A DNA stretch of 64,000 nucleotides from an uncultured Pseudocitrobacter sp. (GCA_913778145.1 CAJYVI010000046.1:1-64000), one strand, 5' to 3'. Counted from the stretch's first letter, positions 46,957 to 57,824 are shown. The notes: generated by a model from the sequence alone, not told the origin. A program made the numbers and translations.

Positions 46957-47367
46957 TTATTCGCGTTTCAGACGTTTGGAATTACACAACCAGAGCGTGA
47001 TCACCAGCAACAGGATCGCCCCGGAGTAGATCAACACGTCGAGCGGCGAGGTGTGATCGACGATGATCAGGCGCACAATCGCGGTGATCCCGATATAGAT
47101 AAAGTAGCGTAGCGGGAAGTGAAAACCGGACTGAAAGTACTTCACAATCAGCGCGATAAATTCGAAATAGAGGAAATAAACCACCAGGCCTTCCACCAGC
47201 TCATATTTGCTGGTGCGCTCAGGCGCAAAAAGCACATCGGCTAAGTGCAATGTCTCTTTACCGAGAAAGATGACCAGAATCAGGCCAAGGCAGAGCAGAC
47301 CAAGGTTAAGGACAGTCTGTAAGATCGTCGAGATAAACTCGACGCGTGGACGGGGGAGTGATGTCAT
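46957..47367 (-). CDS. psiE: Phosphate-starvation-inducible membrane protein PsiE
   Basis: This 136-residue protein has four hydrophobic segments and begins [20 protein letters not shown]. It matches E. coli PsiE, induced by phosphate limitation and repressed by CRP. Its biochemical role is not known. Confidence 0.95.
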   Translation of the reverse strand: MTSLPRPRVEFISTILQTVLNLGLLCLGLILVIFLGKETLHLADVLFAPERTSKYELVEGLVVYFLYFEFIALIVKYFQSGFHFPLRYFIYIGITAIVRLIIVDHTSPLDVLIYSGAILLLVITLWLCNSKRLKRE

Positions 47368-47446
47368 GGCGGCATCTCCTGTGCAGGCTGAGCTTCTTGT
47401 ATAACGCAGAAATGTGATCCAGATCTACATTTTTTACATCAGCAGT

Positions 47447-47712
47447 GCCGGATGGCGGCTACGCCTTATCCGGCCTACAGACCGCATCAAAACGTTGCAT
47501 CGCACCTTAAAATCCCCATAGGCCGGATAAGGCGTTTACGCCGCCATCCGGCACACAGACCGCATCAAAACGTTGTATCGCACCTTCAAATCCCCGTAGG
47601 CCGGATAAGGCGTTTACGCCGCCATCCGGCACACAGGCCGCGTCAAAACGTTGCATCGCACTTTAAAATCCCCGTAGGCCGGATAAGGCGTTTACGCCGC
47701 CATCCGGCACAC
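47447..47712. repeat. BIME array between psiE and yjbH
   Basis: Alternating REP units (GCCGGATGGCGGCTACGCCT and GTAGGCCGGATAAGGCGTTT) recur with a period of about 98 bp. The spacer also repeats (CGCATCAAAACGTTGCATCG). About three and a half periods are present. Confidence 0.9.
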
Positions 47713-47723
47713 AGGCCGCACAA

Positions 47724-49820
47724 TTACCGGAAATTCATACTCTTATCACTGGTAATCCCATACAAATCAAACTTGCGCCCCAGCTTCTGGCCGCCATCAC
47801 GCGTCAACGGCACCCAGTTCACCGCAGCACGACTGCGGGTTGCGCCGGAGGAGAAGAGATCCAACGGTACAGAGACATACACGCCTTTGGTGAATTCCCC
47901 TTCCCCATACTCATCGCCAGAAACGTTAGTGATGGTGGCGTAGCCACCGACCACCACGCCGCTGTCGAAGTGTTTAGAGATATCGAGCGTGCCGCCCTTA
48001 TCGCCCGCCAGATACTGGCCGACGCTGGCTTTCACCAGCACGTCCTGAGCAAACGGCGGCGTCCAGTAAGCCGTGAGATGCCCGGTCTTCACGCTGTAAT
48101 CGGTGAATTTCATCATGTCCTGCGCGCTGCGCCAGTCACGCTGTTTCACGTAGTTGGCGTCGATACCCACCGCCCAGTTGCTGTCTACCGGGCGATACAG
48201 CGCCTCGACGCCCGCGCCGCCGAACATGGTTTCCAGATAACCGCCGTACACCTGCCCGTAGAAATTATTCCCCAGATACTGGAAATAGTTGGCCTGGAGA
48301 TTGTTCACATAGACATCGTTCTCAACATATTCACGCACATGAGTACGCACGCGCGGCAGTTTCGAGTCGCTCGGCGGGTTGGTGTAGTTGAACTTGTCAT
48401 AATTGTTGGCAATGTTGGCAAACAGGCTGCCGCTGGTCAGCAGGTGATCAGTAACCCACCAGTCCGCCGTCCCCATCACGCCGAACTGGTACATGTAGAA
48501 ACTTTCCGGCCCGCCGACAGACTGACTCAGCACCGGGTCGATATGGAAATCGAAGCTCGATTTGTCGATATACCAGCCCTGCTCAGTGGTTTCCGGCACA
48601 ATCGGCGTGACGCGTTTCTGCTCCAGCGGCGTTTCGTGACCGAGCGGCTCGCCTTCCAGATGACGTTGCAGGCTGGCGACGTTAGTTTCCGTGGTCACCT
48701 GCGGCATGTTGAGACGATTTTCGGTAATGCGGATGGTGCGAATGCCTTCCGGCAGATCGTTCATGATGATGCGATTTGCCCGTTCAATGCCCTCACGCGA
48801 GTCGCGATATTTTACCTGCTCGCCGGTGACGTAGAGCGTATCGCCTTTGGTTTGAATTTTCGGATCGGCAAATCCGGCGTTATATTTCAGCAATGTAAGC
48901 TGATTCGCCACCACCGAATGTTGCAGAATCGCGTCCTGCGGCTGCGGGCGGTATGTTGGCCGCGCGTTGTCGTTGTAAGACGGACGCAGGTCGTTGAAAT
49001 TCGTGCGCAGGGTGAAACCAAACATCACGGTATTGCCGCGCTCATAGCTCAGGTTAACGTCGGCCCAATCCGCAACGCGATAAATAGCGCCGACGTTAAA
49101 CTTGCTTTTCTGGTCCAGTTTTCCGGCGAAATCCTGCTGATAATTATTGCCTTCATACTCCAGCTTCAGGCGCAGCGGCTGCCAGGGCGTTTGATATTCT
49201 ACCCCACCAAAAAATGCCGCCGGGCCGCGAAACATCTGGCTGCTGTCCATCGATCCCGCTTCGCGGTAGCTGTTATCGCGGTGACAATATTTGTCGCTAT
49301 AAGAACAAAACGGGTTCGTGGCGTTGCCGCTGGTACCCAGATAGCCCCAGCCCATTCCGAGGGAGAAATCGAACGGCCCCCAGGCTTTGTTGGCGACGAT
49401 GTATTCCGAGTCAAACAGCCCGGTACCGCCGATATCGCGCGCGCCGACCGAAACCTGCGGCATCCAGTAACTCTCTTCCCACAGGCGCAGCTTCAGGTCG
49501 AAGGCTTTATCTTTATAGGTTTGATCGCCTGAGAACGCATCAACGCTGCTGTATTGTTTGGTACGCACGTCGGTATAGCGCAGCGTCGTTTCCAGCCACG
49601 GGAACAGTTGTACGGAGGCAGAGTAATAGCGGTACTGATCGTTATCGCGGTAGTTAAGGCTGATTTCCCCTTCCCGCGCCATTCGTGCGGTCGGTGTTTG
49701 CAGCAGGCCGACGCCACCGAAATCAGACTGTGAAGGGCCTACGGGCGCCGGATACGTTTCGGCATGGCACGCGGCGCTGACGCCCAGCGCCAGCAGGCTA
49801 TAGAGGTATTTTTTCTTCAT
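47724..49820 (-). CDS. yjbH: Exopolysaccharide-linked outer-membrane protein YjbH
   Basis: This 698-residue protein has a signal peptide ([13 protein letters not shown]) and a beta-barrel layout starting [20 protein letters not shown]. It is homologous to GfcD in the group-4 capsule operon. It likely forms an outer-membrane path for an exopolysaccharide with the lipoprotein YjbF. Confidence 0.95.
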   Translation of the reverse strand: MKKKYLYSLLALGVSAACHAETYPAPVGPSQSDFGGVGLLQTPTARMAREGEISLNYRDNDQYRYYSASVQLFPWLETTLRYTDVRTKQYSSVDAFSGDQTYKDKAFDLKLRLWEESYWMPQVSVGARDIGGTGLFDSEYIVANKAWGPFDFSLGMGWGYLGTSGNATNPFCSYSDKYCHRDNSYREAGSMDSSQMFRGPAAFFGGVEYQTPWQPLRLKLEYEGNNYQQDFAGKLDQKSKFNVGAIYRVADWADVNLSYERGNTVMFGFTLRTNFNDLRPSYNDNARPTYRPQPQDAILQHSVVANQLTLLKYNAGFADPKIQTKGDTLYVTGEQVKYRDSREGIERANRIIMNDLPEGIRTIRITENRLNMPQVTTETNVASLQRHLEGEPLGHETPLEQKRVTPIVPETTEQGWYIDKSSFDFHIDPVLSQSVGGPESFYMYQFGVMGTADWWVTDHLLTSGSLFANIANNYDKFNYTNPPSDSKLPRVRTHVREYVENDVYVNNLQANYFQYLGNNFYGQVYGGYLETMFGGAGVEALYRPVDSNWAVGIDANYVKQRDWRSAQDMMKFTDYSVKTGHLTAYWTPPFAQDVLVKASVGQYLAGDKGGTLDISKHFDSGVVVGGYATITNVSGDEYGEGEFTKGVYVSVPLDLFSSGATRSRAAVNWVPLTRDGGQKLGRKFDLYGITSDKSMNFR

Positions 49821-50557
49821 TAATCAGGTATCCGCTGCGACAGGGAGCGAAGAATGGCGACGTTAAGTTCATCGTATTTCTTCGTCCACAGTGAATCGGC
49901 AAAGCCAACAAACACGATGCTGCCGGGCATCGGCTCAATATGACGTCGGTTCCAGTAAGCGATGGGCGCTTTCAGCGTGCGGCCATCGGGGTAAATCACC
50001 CACGCGTAGCTGCGCTCGCCGCCGCTCAGTCGATCAACTTCTTTGAGGTAGCTGGCGACATCACGACCGGGCGTAAACGCCACTTTTCCGGGGCGATTGA
50101 TCAACCCGAAAAGCGTAATCGTCGAGGGTTCATTGCCTACCCACAGGCTGTATTTCCCCTGAAGCGGCGGATTTTTCCCTTCGCCGATGCGGACTTCATC
50201 CGGGTCCAGCGAGACGAACTGCCGCCCCGTGACGTTGATGGTCTGAAGCTGCTGACGTAGGGCGTTAATGGCGGCGGCATCGGTTCCGCTCGCCTCCATC
50301 GCCGCGCGGCTTAACGCGGCGAGCAATGCCTGATGCTGTTGCTCGGCAACCGTGGTCGCCTGCTGTTCGGCGATCACCGCGCCGCGCCACCAGCTTCCGG
50401 CGAGTCGCGGCTGTGCGACGAGATCTGCCAGATGTTCGGCGTTGGTCAACGTGAGTGTTTTTGCTTCGCCTTCACGATGAACATCCACGGTGCCTGCTGC
50501 GAATGCGCTACCCGACATGGCGCAGAAAAGTCCTGCGATAAGCGTGATTTTTTTCAT
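49820..50557 (-). CDS. yjbG: GfcC-family periplasmic protein YjbG
   Basis: This 245-residue protein has a signal peptide ending AFAAGT. The GfcC family carries beta-grasp-type domains and acts in capsule or exopolysaccharide export. Its stop overlaps the start of yjbH and its start overlaps yjbF, so the three are coupled. Confidence 0.95.
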   Translation of the reverse strand: MKKITLIAGLFCAMSGSAFAAGTVDVHREGEAKTLTLTNAEHLADLVAQPRLAGSWWRGAVIAEQQATTVAEQQHQALLAALSRAAMEASGTDAAAINALRQQLQTINVTGRQFVSLDPDEVRIGEGKNPPLQGKYSLWVGNEPSTITLFGLINRPGKVAFTPGRDVASYLKEVDRLSGGERSYAWVIYPDGRTLKAPIAYWNRRHIEPMPGSIVFVGFADSLWTKKYDELNVAILRSLSQRIPD

Positions 50558-51192
50558 TGTTTTGCGGCCTTGATCAGGGTCGTTTTCACCGGGAAATAGC
50601 CCGCCCCAAGGTATTGTTCTGATTGTCGAATCTGGCCTTCGTCATCCACCCAGTAACGGTTGCGCCAGTTTGCCTGGTCGGTGGTCACCGTTTCTTCCAG
50701 CACGCGGACCGGCGTCTCGCTTCCGGCTAAGGTCAGCGTTTCGCGATCGCTCCAGTGGAAGATGGAGTGCGCGGTGGCGTAGCGCACCTGGCGGTGTTCG
50801 GTCCAGCCCATCGTGCGCGTCCAGCTTGCGCCATCCACTACCTGATTAGGTTTGGCTAACGGGTCGCTGGCGAGATTGTTCACATCCAGCAGGTTATCGC
50901 CCGCCAGCTGTGTCTTCACGATGCGGCCGTGCTGCGTGACCAACGTGGCCTGATCCTGGGTCACCCACTTCTGCTGACCGTTTTCCGAGTAAGCCAGTGC
51001 CACAAAAATCTGCGGACCGTTATTGAGCTGAATATACTGGCTGGCGTAGGGCATATTCTGGATATCGTCCGCCGTGAGCTGCACGCCGGGCGTGCCGAAC
51101 AGGCTATCCCATAACGATTTTCCCAGCCCTTTTGTGCTGGATGAACACGCCTGAAGCAGCAGGCAAACAGTGATAATGGCAAGTCGCTTCAC
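50554..51192 (-). CDS. yjbF: Lipoprotein YjbF
   Basis: The protein has 212 residues, with a start at GTG 51192 (VKRLAIITVCLLLQACSSST) behind CGGAGA. A lipobox places the lipid on Cys16. It is homologous to GfcB and likely the outer-membrane lipoprotein of the same export system. An upstream ATG is rejected because it lacks a leader-like start. Confidence 0.94.
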   Translation of the reverse strand: MKRLAIITVCLLLQACSSSTKGLGKSLWDSLFGTPGVQLTADDIQNMPYASQYIQLNNGPQIFVALAYSENGQQKWVTQDQATLVTQHGRIVKTQLAGDNLLDVNNLASDPLAKPNQVVDGASWTRTMGWTEHRQVRYATAHSIFHWSDRETLTLAGSETPVRVLEETVTTDQANWRNRYWVDDEGQIRQSEQYLGAGYFPVKTTLIKAAKQ

Positions 51193-51255
51193 GACGTTTC
51201 TCCGAAGGGGCAAAATAACCACACCGAAGTGTGGTTATGGGTAAACGCACCCGTA

Positions 51256-51498
51256 TTACTGGGTACTGGTTGTCGTGGTGGTCGTGGTTCCGGTATTGGA
51301 GCCATCACCGCCACCTGTCGCTGCCAGTGCCACACCCACCGCAGAACTCACGGTGCTGGCGCTGGTCGCGGTAGAACTCCCCGCGGAGACAGACGTCGCC
51401 GCAGAGCCCGCCGCATCACCGGTTTCCACCGGCGCTGCCGACGCGGATGCCGCCGCAAACGCAGATATGGCAAAAATGCCATAGAGGATTTTCTTCAT
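51256..51498 (-). CDS. yjbE: Small exported protein YjbE
   Basis: This 80-residue protein has a signal peptide ([20 protein letters not shown]) and an alanine/serine/threonine-rich mature part ending [10 protein letters not shown]-like repeats. It heads the yjbEFGH operon, which is regulated by the Rcs phosphorelay in E. coli. Its role is unknown. Confidence 0.92.
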   Translation of the reverse strand: MKKILYGIFAISAFAAASASAAPVETGDAAGSAATSVSAGSSTATSASTVSSAVGVALAATGGGDGSNTGTTTTTTTSTQ

Positions 51499-51903
51499 AA
51501 CAATTTCCCTTCATTGAATAAATGGAGGTACATACCCTGGAATTCCGGGTTGCAGAGTGAAAGTCAGCATGAAATACATGCGTGGCTCACGCACATACAA
51601 CCTGAAAATAAGCGGGTATACCTGAAATATTCAGGCGTCATCGAGTATACACAACTCAATCCGTGGAATTAGCGTTAGGGGAAGGGAGTAAGGGATTTTA
51701 AGAAAATGAGAAAAAAGAAACAGATAAGTATTATTTATTGATTGTAATAATCATTGAATCAGTAAGTTACAAATACATCTTTATTTATCACCCTGCGTAT
51801 TATCCTAAAATAAGACCTTATTTAACTCAGGACTATTTTTGTTTTAGGAATATGCTCATCAGTAATTTTCGGCTGTGATCACGGACAAGGGGATTTATCC
51901 GAT
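51499..51903. other. Gap upstream of yjbE
   Basis: About 400 bases without a supported gene. It must hold the yjbE promoter, whose Rcs control is known in E. coli, but I did not see a clear RcsB box. An A+T-rich stretch at 51700-51850 is consistent with upstream control DNA. Confidence 0.4.
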
Positions 51904-51935
51904 AAAAAAATGCCGGCTATTACGCCGGCATTTTA
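51904..51935 (-). terminator. Terminator of pgi
   Basis: On the minus strand TGCCGGCGTAATAGCCGGCA is followed by a T run, 14 bases after pgi. Confidence 0.9.
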
Positions 51936-51948
51936 AGATTAAGACGAC

Positions 51949-53598
51949 TTACGCACGCCAGGATTTATAACGGTTAATCAGGCCGTTGGTTGAGCTATCG
52001 TGGCTGCTAATTTCGCTGCCATCTTTCAGTTCCGGCAGAATACGGTTTGCCAGCTGTTTACCCAGCTCAACGCCCCACTGGTCGAAGGTGAAGATGTTCA
52101 GGATAGCGCCCTGAGTAAAGATTTTGTGCTCATACAGCGCAATCAACGCGCCCAGGCTGAACGGCGTAATTTCGCGCAGCAGGATGGAGTTAGTTGGGCG
52201 GTTACCTTCAAACACTTTAAACGGCACCACGTGTTCCAGCGTTGCCGGATCTTTACCCTGATCGCGATATTCCTGTTCAACCACTTCACGAGATTTACCG
52301 AACGCCAGTGCTTCGGTCTGGGCAAAGAAGTTAGACAGCAGCTTCTGGTGATGATCGGAAAGCGGGTTGTGCGTGATCGCCGGTGCGATGAAGTCACAAG
52401 GAACCATTTTAGTGCCCTGGTGAATCAGCTGATAGAACGCGTGCTGACCGTTAGTACCCGGCTCGCCCCAAATGATTGGGCCAGTCTGGTGCGCCACTTT
52501 ATTACCGTTGCGGTCAACATACTTACCGTTGGACTCCATGTTGCCCTGCTGGAAGTACGCCGCAAAACGGTGCATATACTGGTCGTACGGCAGAATCGCT
52601 TCCGTTTCCGCGCCGAAGAAGTTGTTGTACCAGATGCCGATCAGCGCCAGCAGAACCGGCAGGTTTTTCTCAGCAGGCGTGGTGGAGAAGTGCTTATCCA
52701 TCGCGTGCGCGCCGGAGAGCAGCTCAACAAAGTTGTCGAAGCCCACAGACAGAATAATAGACAGGCCGATGGCAGACCACAGAGAGTAACGACCGCCCAC
52801 CCAGTCCCAGAACTCGAACATGTTGGCGGTATCAATACCAAACTCGCCCACCGCTTTCGCGTTAGTAGAGAGCGCCGCGAAGTGTTTCGCCACGTGTTTC
52901 TGATCGCCAGCCGTTTCCAGGAACCAGTCGCGCGCGCTGTGGGCGTTAGTCATGGTTTCTTGCGTGGTGAAGGTTTTAGACGCCACCAGGAACAGCGTGG
53001 TTTCCGGGTTAACGGTTTTCAGCACTTCCGCGATGTGGGTACCATCGACGTTAGAAACAAAGTGCATATTCAGGTGATTTTTGTACGGACGCAGCGCTTC
53101 GGTCACCATGAACGGGCCGAGGTCAGAACCACCGATACCGATGTTGACCACGTCGGTGATGGCTTTACCGGTATAGCCTTTCCAGCTACCGGAAATGATG
53201 GCTTCAGAGAAACCTTTCATTTTATCCAGCACGGCGTTAACTTCCGGCATCACATCTTTGCCGTCTACGATAATCGGGGTATTGCTACGGTTACGCAGCG
53301 CCACGTGCAGTACGGCACGGTCTTCGGTGCGGTTGATCTTCTCACCGGAGAACATCGATTTAATCGCGCCGCTCAGATCGGTCTCTTTCGCCAGATCCTG
53401 CAGTTTGCTCAGGGTTTCTTCCGTGATGCGGTTTTTAGAGAAATCCACCAGCATCAGATCGTCAAACGTAGCGGAAAACTTGCTGAAACGGTCGCTATCT
53501 TTGGCAAACAGCTCAGCAATAGTGACATCTTTCATTTCATCGAAGTGTTTCTGTAGTGCCTGCCACGCAGCGGTCTGCGTTGGGTTGATGTTTTTCAT
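51949..53598 (-). CDS. pgi: Glucose-6-phosphate isomerase Pgi
   Basis: The protein has 549 residues from ATG 53598 ([20 protein letters not shown]). It interconverts glucose-6-phosphate and fructose-6-phosphate. Signature segments include [18 protein letters not shown] and [10 protein letters not shown], with the active-site Glu in the GEPGTNGQH region. An extension to 53769 has no support and overlaps the promoter. Confidence 0.98.
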   Translation of the reverse strand: MKNINPTQTAAWQALQKHFDEMKDVTIAELFAKDSDRFSKFSATFDDLMLVDFSKNRITEETLSKLQDLAKETDLSGAIKSMFSGEKINRTEDRAVLHVALRNRSNTPIIVDGKDVMPEVNAVLDKMKGFSEAIISGSWKGYTGKAITDVVNIGIGGSDLGPFMVTEALRPYKNHLNMHFVSNVDGTHIAEVLKTVNPETTLFLVASKTFTTQETMTNAHSARDWFLETAGDQKHVAKHFAALSTNAKAVGEFGIDTANMFEFWDWVGGRYSLWSAIGLSIILSVGFDNFVELLSGAHAMDKHFSTTPAEKNLPVLLALIGIWYNNFFGAETEAILPYDQYMHRFAAYFQQGNMESNGKYVDRNGNKVAHQTGPIIWGEPGTNGQHAFYQLIHQGTKMVPCDFIAPAITHNPLSDHHQKLLSNFFAQTEALAFGKSREVVEQEYRDQGKDPATLEHVVPFKVFEGNRPTNSILLREITPFSLGALIALYEHKIFTQGAILNIFTFDQWGVELGKQLANRILPELKDGSEISSHDSSTNGLINRYKSWRA

Positions 53599-53836
53599 TA
53601 GCAATACCCTTCTGATTTGAGAATCGTTACTGCCCTCGATTGTAGCGCCAGTTACAAAAATTTGTGATCGTTTTAGTGTTACAGGCCCTAAAGAGGGCAT
53701 GAAGACGCAAAAAGTATAGCTGTCATAAGTGTTTTTTCTGACACCTCTTTTTGCATGAAAAATCCGCATAACCCCAGCGTTGACAGGGGTGGCTTAAGCC
53801 TTTATTTATAAAGGCACTACCTGTGCATGGCGCAGG

Positions 53837-54023
53837 CCAGAAGAGGCGCGTTGCCCAGGTAATCGTATTTCAGGAGCCAGTCCGCGAAAGATACGTGAGG
53901 GGGAGCAACGCCGAGGTGGCTGAACGCCTGGTCACGTTCGCTATCGGCTACAGGGGCTGAATCCCCTGGGTTGTCACCAGAAACGTTGGCAGTCCGGCGT
54001 TTCGCAAGGTGGAGCACTTCTGG
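53837..54023 (+). promoter_or_regulatory. Lysine riboswitch (L box) of lysC
   Basis: A closing stem CCAGAAG (53837-53843) pairs with CTTCTGG (54017-54023). Inside are the conserved segments GAGGCGCG, AGGAGCCAGT, GGGGGAGCAACGCCGAGG and CTGGTCACG typical of lysine riboswitches. High lysine folds the RNA so that lysC expression stops, by translation block and RNA decay in E. coli. Confidence 0.92.
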
Positions 54024-54112
54024 GGAAATCGTAGTTTCTGCGTCCCCCTGTATACCGCTCTTCCCTTGTGCCAAGGCTGAAAAAAGGAACCCCTGACACG
54101 AGGCAGTACACA

Positions 54113-55462
54113 ATGACAGATTTTGTCGTCGCCAAATTTGGCGGCACCAGCGTAGCCGATTTTGATGCCATGAACCGCAGCGCGGACGTGGTCCTCTCCG
54201 ATTCCCGCGTCCGTTTAGTGGTGCTTTCCGCCTCCGCAGGCGTGACCAATCTGCTGGTTGCGCTGGCCGAAGGGCTGGAAGCCAGCGAACGCTTCGCTAA
54301 ACTTGATGCCATCCGCAAAATTCAGTTCTCAATTCTGGAGCGTCTGGCAAACCCGAACGTGATCCGCGAAGAAGTGGAACGTCTGCTGGAAAATATCACC
54401 ACGCTTGCGGAAGCGGCGTCTCTGGCCACCTCAACCGCGTTGACCGATGAACTGGTCAGCCACGGCGAGCTGATGTCCACCCTGCTGTTCGTTGAAGTGC
54501 TGCGCCAGCGCGATGTCCAGGCACAGTGGTTTGACGTACGTAAAGTGATGCGCACCAGCGATCGCTTTGGCCGCGCCGAACCGGACGTTGCCGCGCTTTC
54601 TGAGCTGGCAACGCAGCAACTGGCCCCGCGTCTGGCGGAAGGCATGGTCATCACCCAAGGCTTTATCGGTAGCGAAGCCAAAGGCCGCACCACCACGCTG
54701 GGCCGTGGCGGCAGCGACTACACCGCAGCCCTGCTGGGCGAAGCGCTGCACGCCACCCGTGTCGATATCTGGACGGATGTGCCGGGCATCTATACCACTG
54801 ACCCGCGCGTCGTCCCGGCGGCAAAACGTATTGATGAAATCGCCTTTGAAGAAGCCGCCGAAATGGCGACTTTTGGCGCGAAAGTGCTGCACCCGGCCAC
54901 GCTGCTGCCGGCTGTGCGCAGCGATATTCCGGTGTTTGTTGGCTCAAGCAAAGATCCGAAAGCCGGCGGCACGCTGGTATGCAACAAAACGCAAAATCCA
55001 CCGCTGTTCCGCGCGCTGGCTCTGCGTCGTAAACAAACGCTGGTGACCCTGCATAGCCTGAATATGCTGCACTCACGCGGTTTCCTGGCGGAAGTTTTCG
55101 GCATTCTGGCGCGTCATAATATCTCGGTCGATTTAATCACTACCTCGGAAGTGAGCGTGGCGTTAACGCTCGATACCACCGGTTCAACCTCTACCGGCGA
55201 TACGCTACTGACTCAATCTCTACTGATGGAGCTTTCCGAACTGTGCCGCGTCGAAGTGGAAGAGAATCTCGCCCTGGTCGCGCTGATTGGGAACGACCTC
55301 TCTAAAGCCTGTGGCGTCGGCAAAGAGGTATTCGGGGTGATGGAACCGTTCAACATCCGCATGATTTGCTATGGCGCATCCAGCCACAATCTGTGCTTCC
55401 TGGTGCCGGGTAGCGAAGCTGAACAGGTTGTGCAGAAGCTGCATCAGAATTTGTTTGAATAA
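54113..55462 (+). CDS. lysC: Lysine-sensitive aspartokinase III LysC
   Basis: The protein has 449 residues from ATG 54113 (MTDFVVAKFGGTSVADFDAM). It phosphorylates aspartate, the first step to lysine, threonine and methionine. The KFGGTS motif binds ATP, and two C-terminal ACT domains bind lysine for feedback. Expression is also controlled by the lysine riboswitch upstream. Confidence 0.98.
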   Translation: MTDFVVAKFGGTSVADFDAMNRSADVVLSDSRVRLVVLSASAGVTNLLVALAEGLEASERFAKLDAIRKIQFSILERLANPNVIREEVERLLENITTLAEAASLATSTALTDELVSHGELMSTLLFVEVLRQRDVQAQWFDVRKVMRTSDRFGRAEPDVAALSELATQQLAPRLAEGMVITQGFIGSEAKGRTTTLGRGGSDYTAALLGEALHATRVDIWTDVPGIYTTDPRVVPAAKRIDEIAFEEAAEMATFGAKVLHPATLLPAVRSDIPVFVGSSKDPKAGGTLVCNKTQNPPLFRALALRRKQTLVTLHSLNMLHSRGFLAEVFGILARHNISVDLITTSEVSVALTLDTTGSTSTGDTLLTQSLLMELSELCRVEVEENLALVALIGNDLSKACGVGKEVFGVMEPFNIRMICYGASSHNLCFLVPGSEAEQVVQKLHQNLFE

Positions 55463-55478
55463 ATTGGCACGGAATAAT

Positions 55479-55505
55479 GCCCGACAAGCGTTATCGCTGT
55501 CGGGC
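55479..55505. terminator. Stem-loop between lysC and the RlaP-type gene
   Basis: GCCCGACA-N11-TGTCGGGC with only a weak T stretch. It can act as a weak terminator for lysC or the leftward RlaP-type gene. Confidence 0.6.
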
Positions 55506-55512
55506 AATATAT

Positions 55513-56298
55513 TCACGCCATCACCGTTTGATAAAGCAGTTTATCAAGCGCGCTGACATTTCCCGTTCGGGCATCTGGCAACGTAGGTGTCACTTCGCCT
55601 CTCGCCAGTTCCGAGTGGATGAATGCATGTAACAACGGACGCCGCATGCCATACTCCGCTTCTCCTGCGCGCATTTTACGCATCAACAATTCGTCTATCT
55701 CCCGACGCAATGCCACTTCCAGATCGCTACCTGCCAATAGCTCGGCAAAACGCATCGGCGGTGCGCCTTTTCCCGCCTCAATCCAGCGAACGGCCAGCAG
55801 CGGACGCAGTACGTAGAAGTATTTTTTCAATCGGACTTCGTCCCCCTGCAAATAACCACGAAAGTTTTTTCGCGCCATTGAGAGGTAGTGCCAGCGTGCG
55901 CGAAGCGGTGAGAACCAGTAAGGGATCTGCTCTTTCAGCGCCGATAATGTCACATCGTCCTGTCGATAAACGATTGGCGAATCCAGCCATTCGATAAGCG
56001 TCGGATTTGCCCCTTTCAGTAGCCCAAGAGCCTTACGCCACTCCCAACCACAAACATCCAGCTCATCATCTATCGGCAGTTCGATAACATCTCGCTGGGG
56101 CTGAACACGCAAATACCATTCCGGCGGGTGAACATACAAAAAGCGCACGTCATAATCACTATCAGGCGAGGCGAATCCCCAGCCCCGGCTACCGGATTCA
56201 CAGGCATAAAGCACTCTTACATCATAACGGCGCTCCACCTCTTCGAGCTGTCGTAATACCCGCTCGCGCATCGCACCGTTAACGCCGTTATTCATCAT
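55513..56298 (-). CDS. RlaP-type nucleotidyltransferase
   Basis: This 261-residue protein has the polymerase-beta type nucleotidyltransferase signature GSRGWGF at residues 36-42 and DSDYD at 46-50, giving the catalytic Asp pair. A second acidic residue, DELDVCGW, follows near residue 79. This matches the RlaP family (PF10127), predicted to act in RNA repair beside RtcB and ligases. Its gene follows the slipin gene by 5 bases and so is part of the RtcR-controlled operon. The substrate is unknown; repair or tailing of tRNA ends is possible. Confidence 0.75.
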   Translation of the reverse strand: MMNNGVNGAMRERVLRQLEEVERRYDVRVLYACESGSRGWGFASPDSDYDVRFLYVHPPEWYLRVQPQRDVIELPIDDELDVCGWEWRKALGLLKGANPTLIEWLDSPIVYRQDDVTLSALKEQIPYWFSPLRARWHYLSMARKNFRGYLQGDEVRLKKYFYVLRPLLAVRWIEAGKGAPPMRFAELLAGSDLEVALRREIDELLMRKMRAGEAEYGMRRPLLHAFIHSELARGEVTPTLPDARTGNVSALDKLLYQTVMA

Positions 56299-56303
56299 TT
56301 ACC

Positions 56304-57431
56304 CTACCCCTTTATATTCACTAATCCGTGCAGCACCTGGTCAAGACCGCCAAAAACCGAGATTTTATCAATACGCTCAGCTACCTTTTCTAAGGTCTCC
56401 ATTTCCTTGAGTCGCAGCGCAACCGGGTTGTTTTCCATGACTTTGGCTGTGTTTAAAAGCGAACGCGTTGCAGCCGTCTCTTCACGTCGACGGATAACGT
56501 TCGCCTGCGCCGATTTCTCCGCTTCCACCACCTTCGCCAGGATGGTTTTCATTTCACCCGGCAGCACAATGTCCTTCACGCCCAGAGACGCGATTTCAAT
56601 ACCCAACGGTGCCATACGGGCTTTCACCTGCGCGCTCACCACCTGATCGATGACCTGCTTATCTTCCAGCAATTCATCGAGCGTGCGTGTTCCCACGGCT
56701 TCACGTAGCGCGAATTGCAGCTCGCGGTACAAATGATCTATCGGTTTCGCCAGTTGTCCAAAAGCCTGTAAAACATCCTGATAACGCCAGTTAGCCGCCA
56801 GATTCAAACGCAGATTCACTTTGTCTTTGGTGAGAATCTCCTGTCCGCCCACTTCCAGAACCTGAAGTCGGGTATCGACCGCCTCGGCCTCTACAAGGTG
56901 ATTCACCTTCCACCAGGCGCTCAAGCCGGGTGACAGCAATGCCTGCGTTTCACCATCAACCTTTAAAACCCCCACATGCCAGGCCGCGATAGAGACCGTG
57001 AGAATAATATCGCGCCCCTTTACCGCACCGCTGCGTCGTGGCTGTAACACCGCGTTCATAACCTCCGCAGGCACCAGAACCTGCCGCGTATCCATACGCA
57101 TTACGTGCATCTCCTCAACAGGCTTCCAGTACAAACGACGTGTGGAAGGCGCGAGAATCTCCTGCAACACGCCATTGATATACAAGGCGCCTGCTTCAGA
57201 ATCGGTTAAATCCGCGATCACGCAGTAGCGTTCAACCCATTCTGGCTGATAGCGACGTAGCCAGTTCGCCAGCTCTTCAGGCACTTCGCCACCGTCCAGG
57301 TTTACCACCAACACCTCCGGCGTGGTGAACCAGGGTAAACGATGCTCGCCTGCTTCCAGAACACTGTAGTAATCGCCATTTTTTGCCAGTAATCCCAACT
57401 GACCTTTTCGTATTGTGATTTTCTTCGTCAT
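56304..57431 (-). CDS. SPFH/band-7 slipin-like protein
   Basis: This 375-residue protein begins MTKKITIRKGQLGLLAKNGD. The C-terminal two-thirds contain the SPFH domain (DTRLQVLEVGGQEILTKDKV through LGVKDIVLPGEMKTILAKVV) and a coiled-coil-like basic helix. No N-terminal transmembrane segment is evident, which differs from membrane-anchored slipins. SPFH proteins form ring-like scaffolds at membranes. Genes of this kind accompany RNA-repair operons. It heads a sigma-54 transcript with the RlaP-type gene next. Confidence 0.75.
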   Translation of the reverse strand: MTKKITIRKGQLGLLAKNGDYYSVLEAGEHRLPWFTTPEVLVVNLDGGEVPEELANWLRRYQPEWVERYCVIADLTDSEAGALYINGVLQEILAPSTRRLYWKPVEEMHVMRMDTRQVLVPAEVMNAVLQPRRSGAVKGRDIILTVSIAAWHVGVLKVDGETQALLSPGLSAWWKVNHLVEAEAVDTRLQVLEVGGQEILTKDKVNLRLNLAANWRYQDVLQAFGQLAKPIDHLYRELQFALREAVGTRTLDELLEDKQVIDQVVSAQVKARMAPLGIEIASLGVKDIVLPGEMKTILAKVVEAEKSAQANVIRRREETAATRSLLNTAKVMENNPVALRLKEMETLEKVAERIDKISVFGGLDQVLHGLVNIKG

Positions 57432-57719
57432 TTTCTGTTCCTTTAAAAAATCAGGTGCGGGTGCAGAGGCGAAGCGACAGGGGAACTCCCTTTTGCCTGC
57501 CGCACGGCATCATTACCGGCAGCCTGTTTTGCGGATTGCCACCTGCACAATCCACGGTTTGTTCGATGAATAACAACCAGTGTTCATTGAGTAAATGAAT
57601 CGGGAATCGAACCCTTGTGTGTCATCGACTGAGACGGAACGCTCTCGGGAAAACAGCCTCGGCTGTTCCTGGGGCGCCGGCGGGGTATTTAATCCCCTGC
57701 ATTTTCAGCACGTTGACCG
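57432..57719 (-). ncRNA. Leader/ncRNA with tRNA T-arm-like element
   Basis: This is the roughly 290-base leader between the sigma-54 promoter and the slipin gene, read on the minus strand. The sequence GGGTTCGATTCCC at 57602-57614 is a canonical tRNA T-arm with a TTCGATT loop. Before it are paired segments AACAGCC/GGCTGTT and CGTC/GATG. After it are hairpins GGATTG-N9-CAATCC and CTGCCG-N14-CGGCAG. No protein is encoded. It recalls the tRNA-like Y-RNA relatives (YrlA) encoded near RtcR operons in Salmonella. Function is inferred only. Confidence 0.5.
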
Positions 57720-57729
57720 ATGTAGTAAT

Positions 57730-57745
57730 TGCCAAAAGCGTGCCA
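57730..57745 (-). promoter_or_regulatory. Sigma-54 promoter of the slipin operon
   Basis: On the minus strand TGGCACGCTTTTGGCA matches the -24/-12 consensus TGGCACG-N4-TTGCA with one change at the second T of the -12 box. It lies downstream of RtcR and upstream of the leader RNA, as expected of an RtcR target. Confidence 0.8.
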
Positions 57746-57780
57746 GAAAAAGAAAATCGCAATAAATATTTATAATTATT

Positions 57781-57824
57781 TGATTAGTAATCATTTTTAT
57801 TTTTTAGCGTGCAATAGCCATTGC
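57781..57824. promoter_or_regulatory. Putative RtcR upstream sites
   Basis: Two inverted repeats, TGATTAGTAATCA (57781-57793) and GCAAT-AGCC-ATTGC (57811-57824), lie 40-80 bases upstream of the -24 element. Enhancer-binding proteins such as RtcR bind such sites. The spacing fits but no consensus is known to me. Confidence 0.4.

Noticed and set aside
53837-54023. lysC leader as a novel RNA
   Set aside because: All conserved segments fit the known lysine riboswitch, so it is listed as a feature and not as a discovery.
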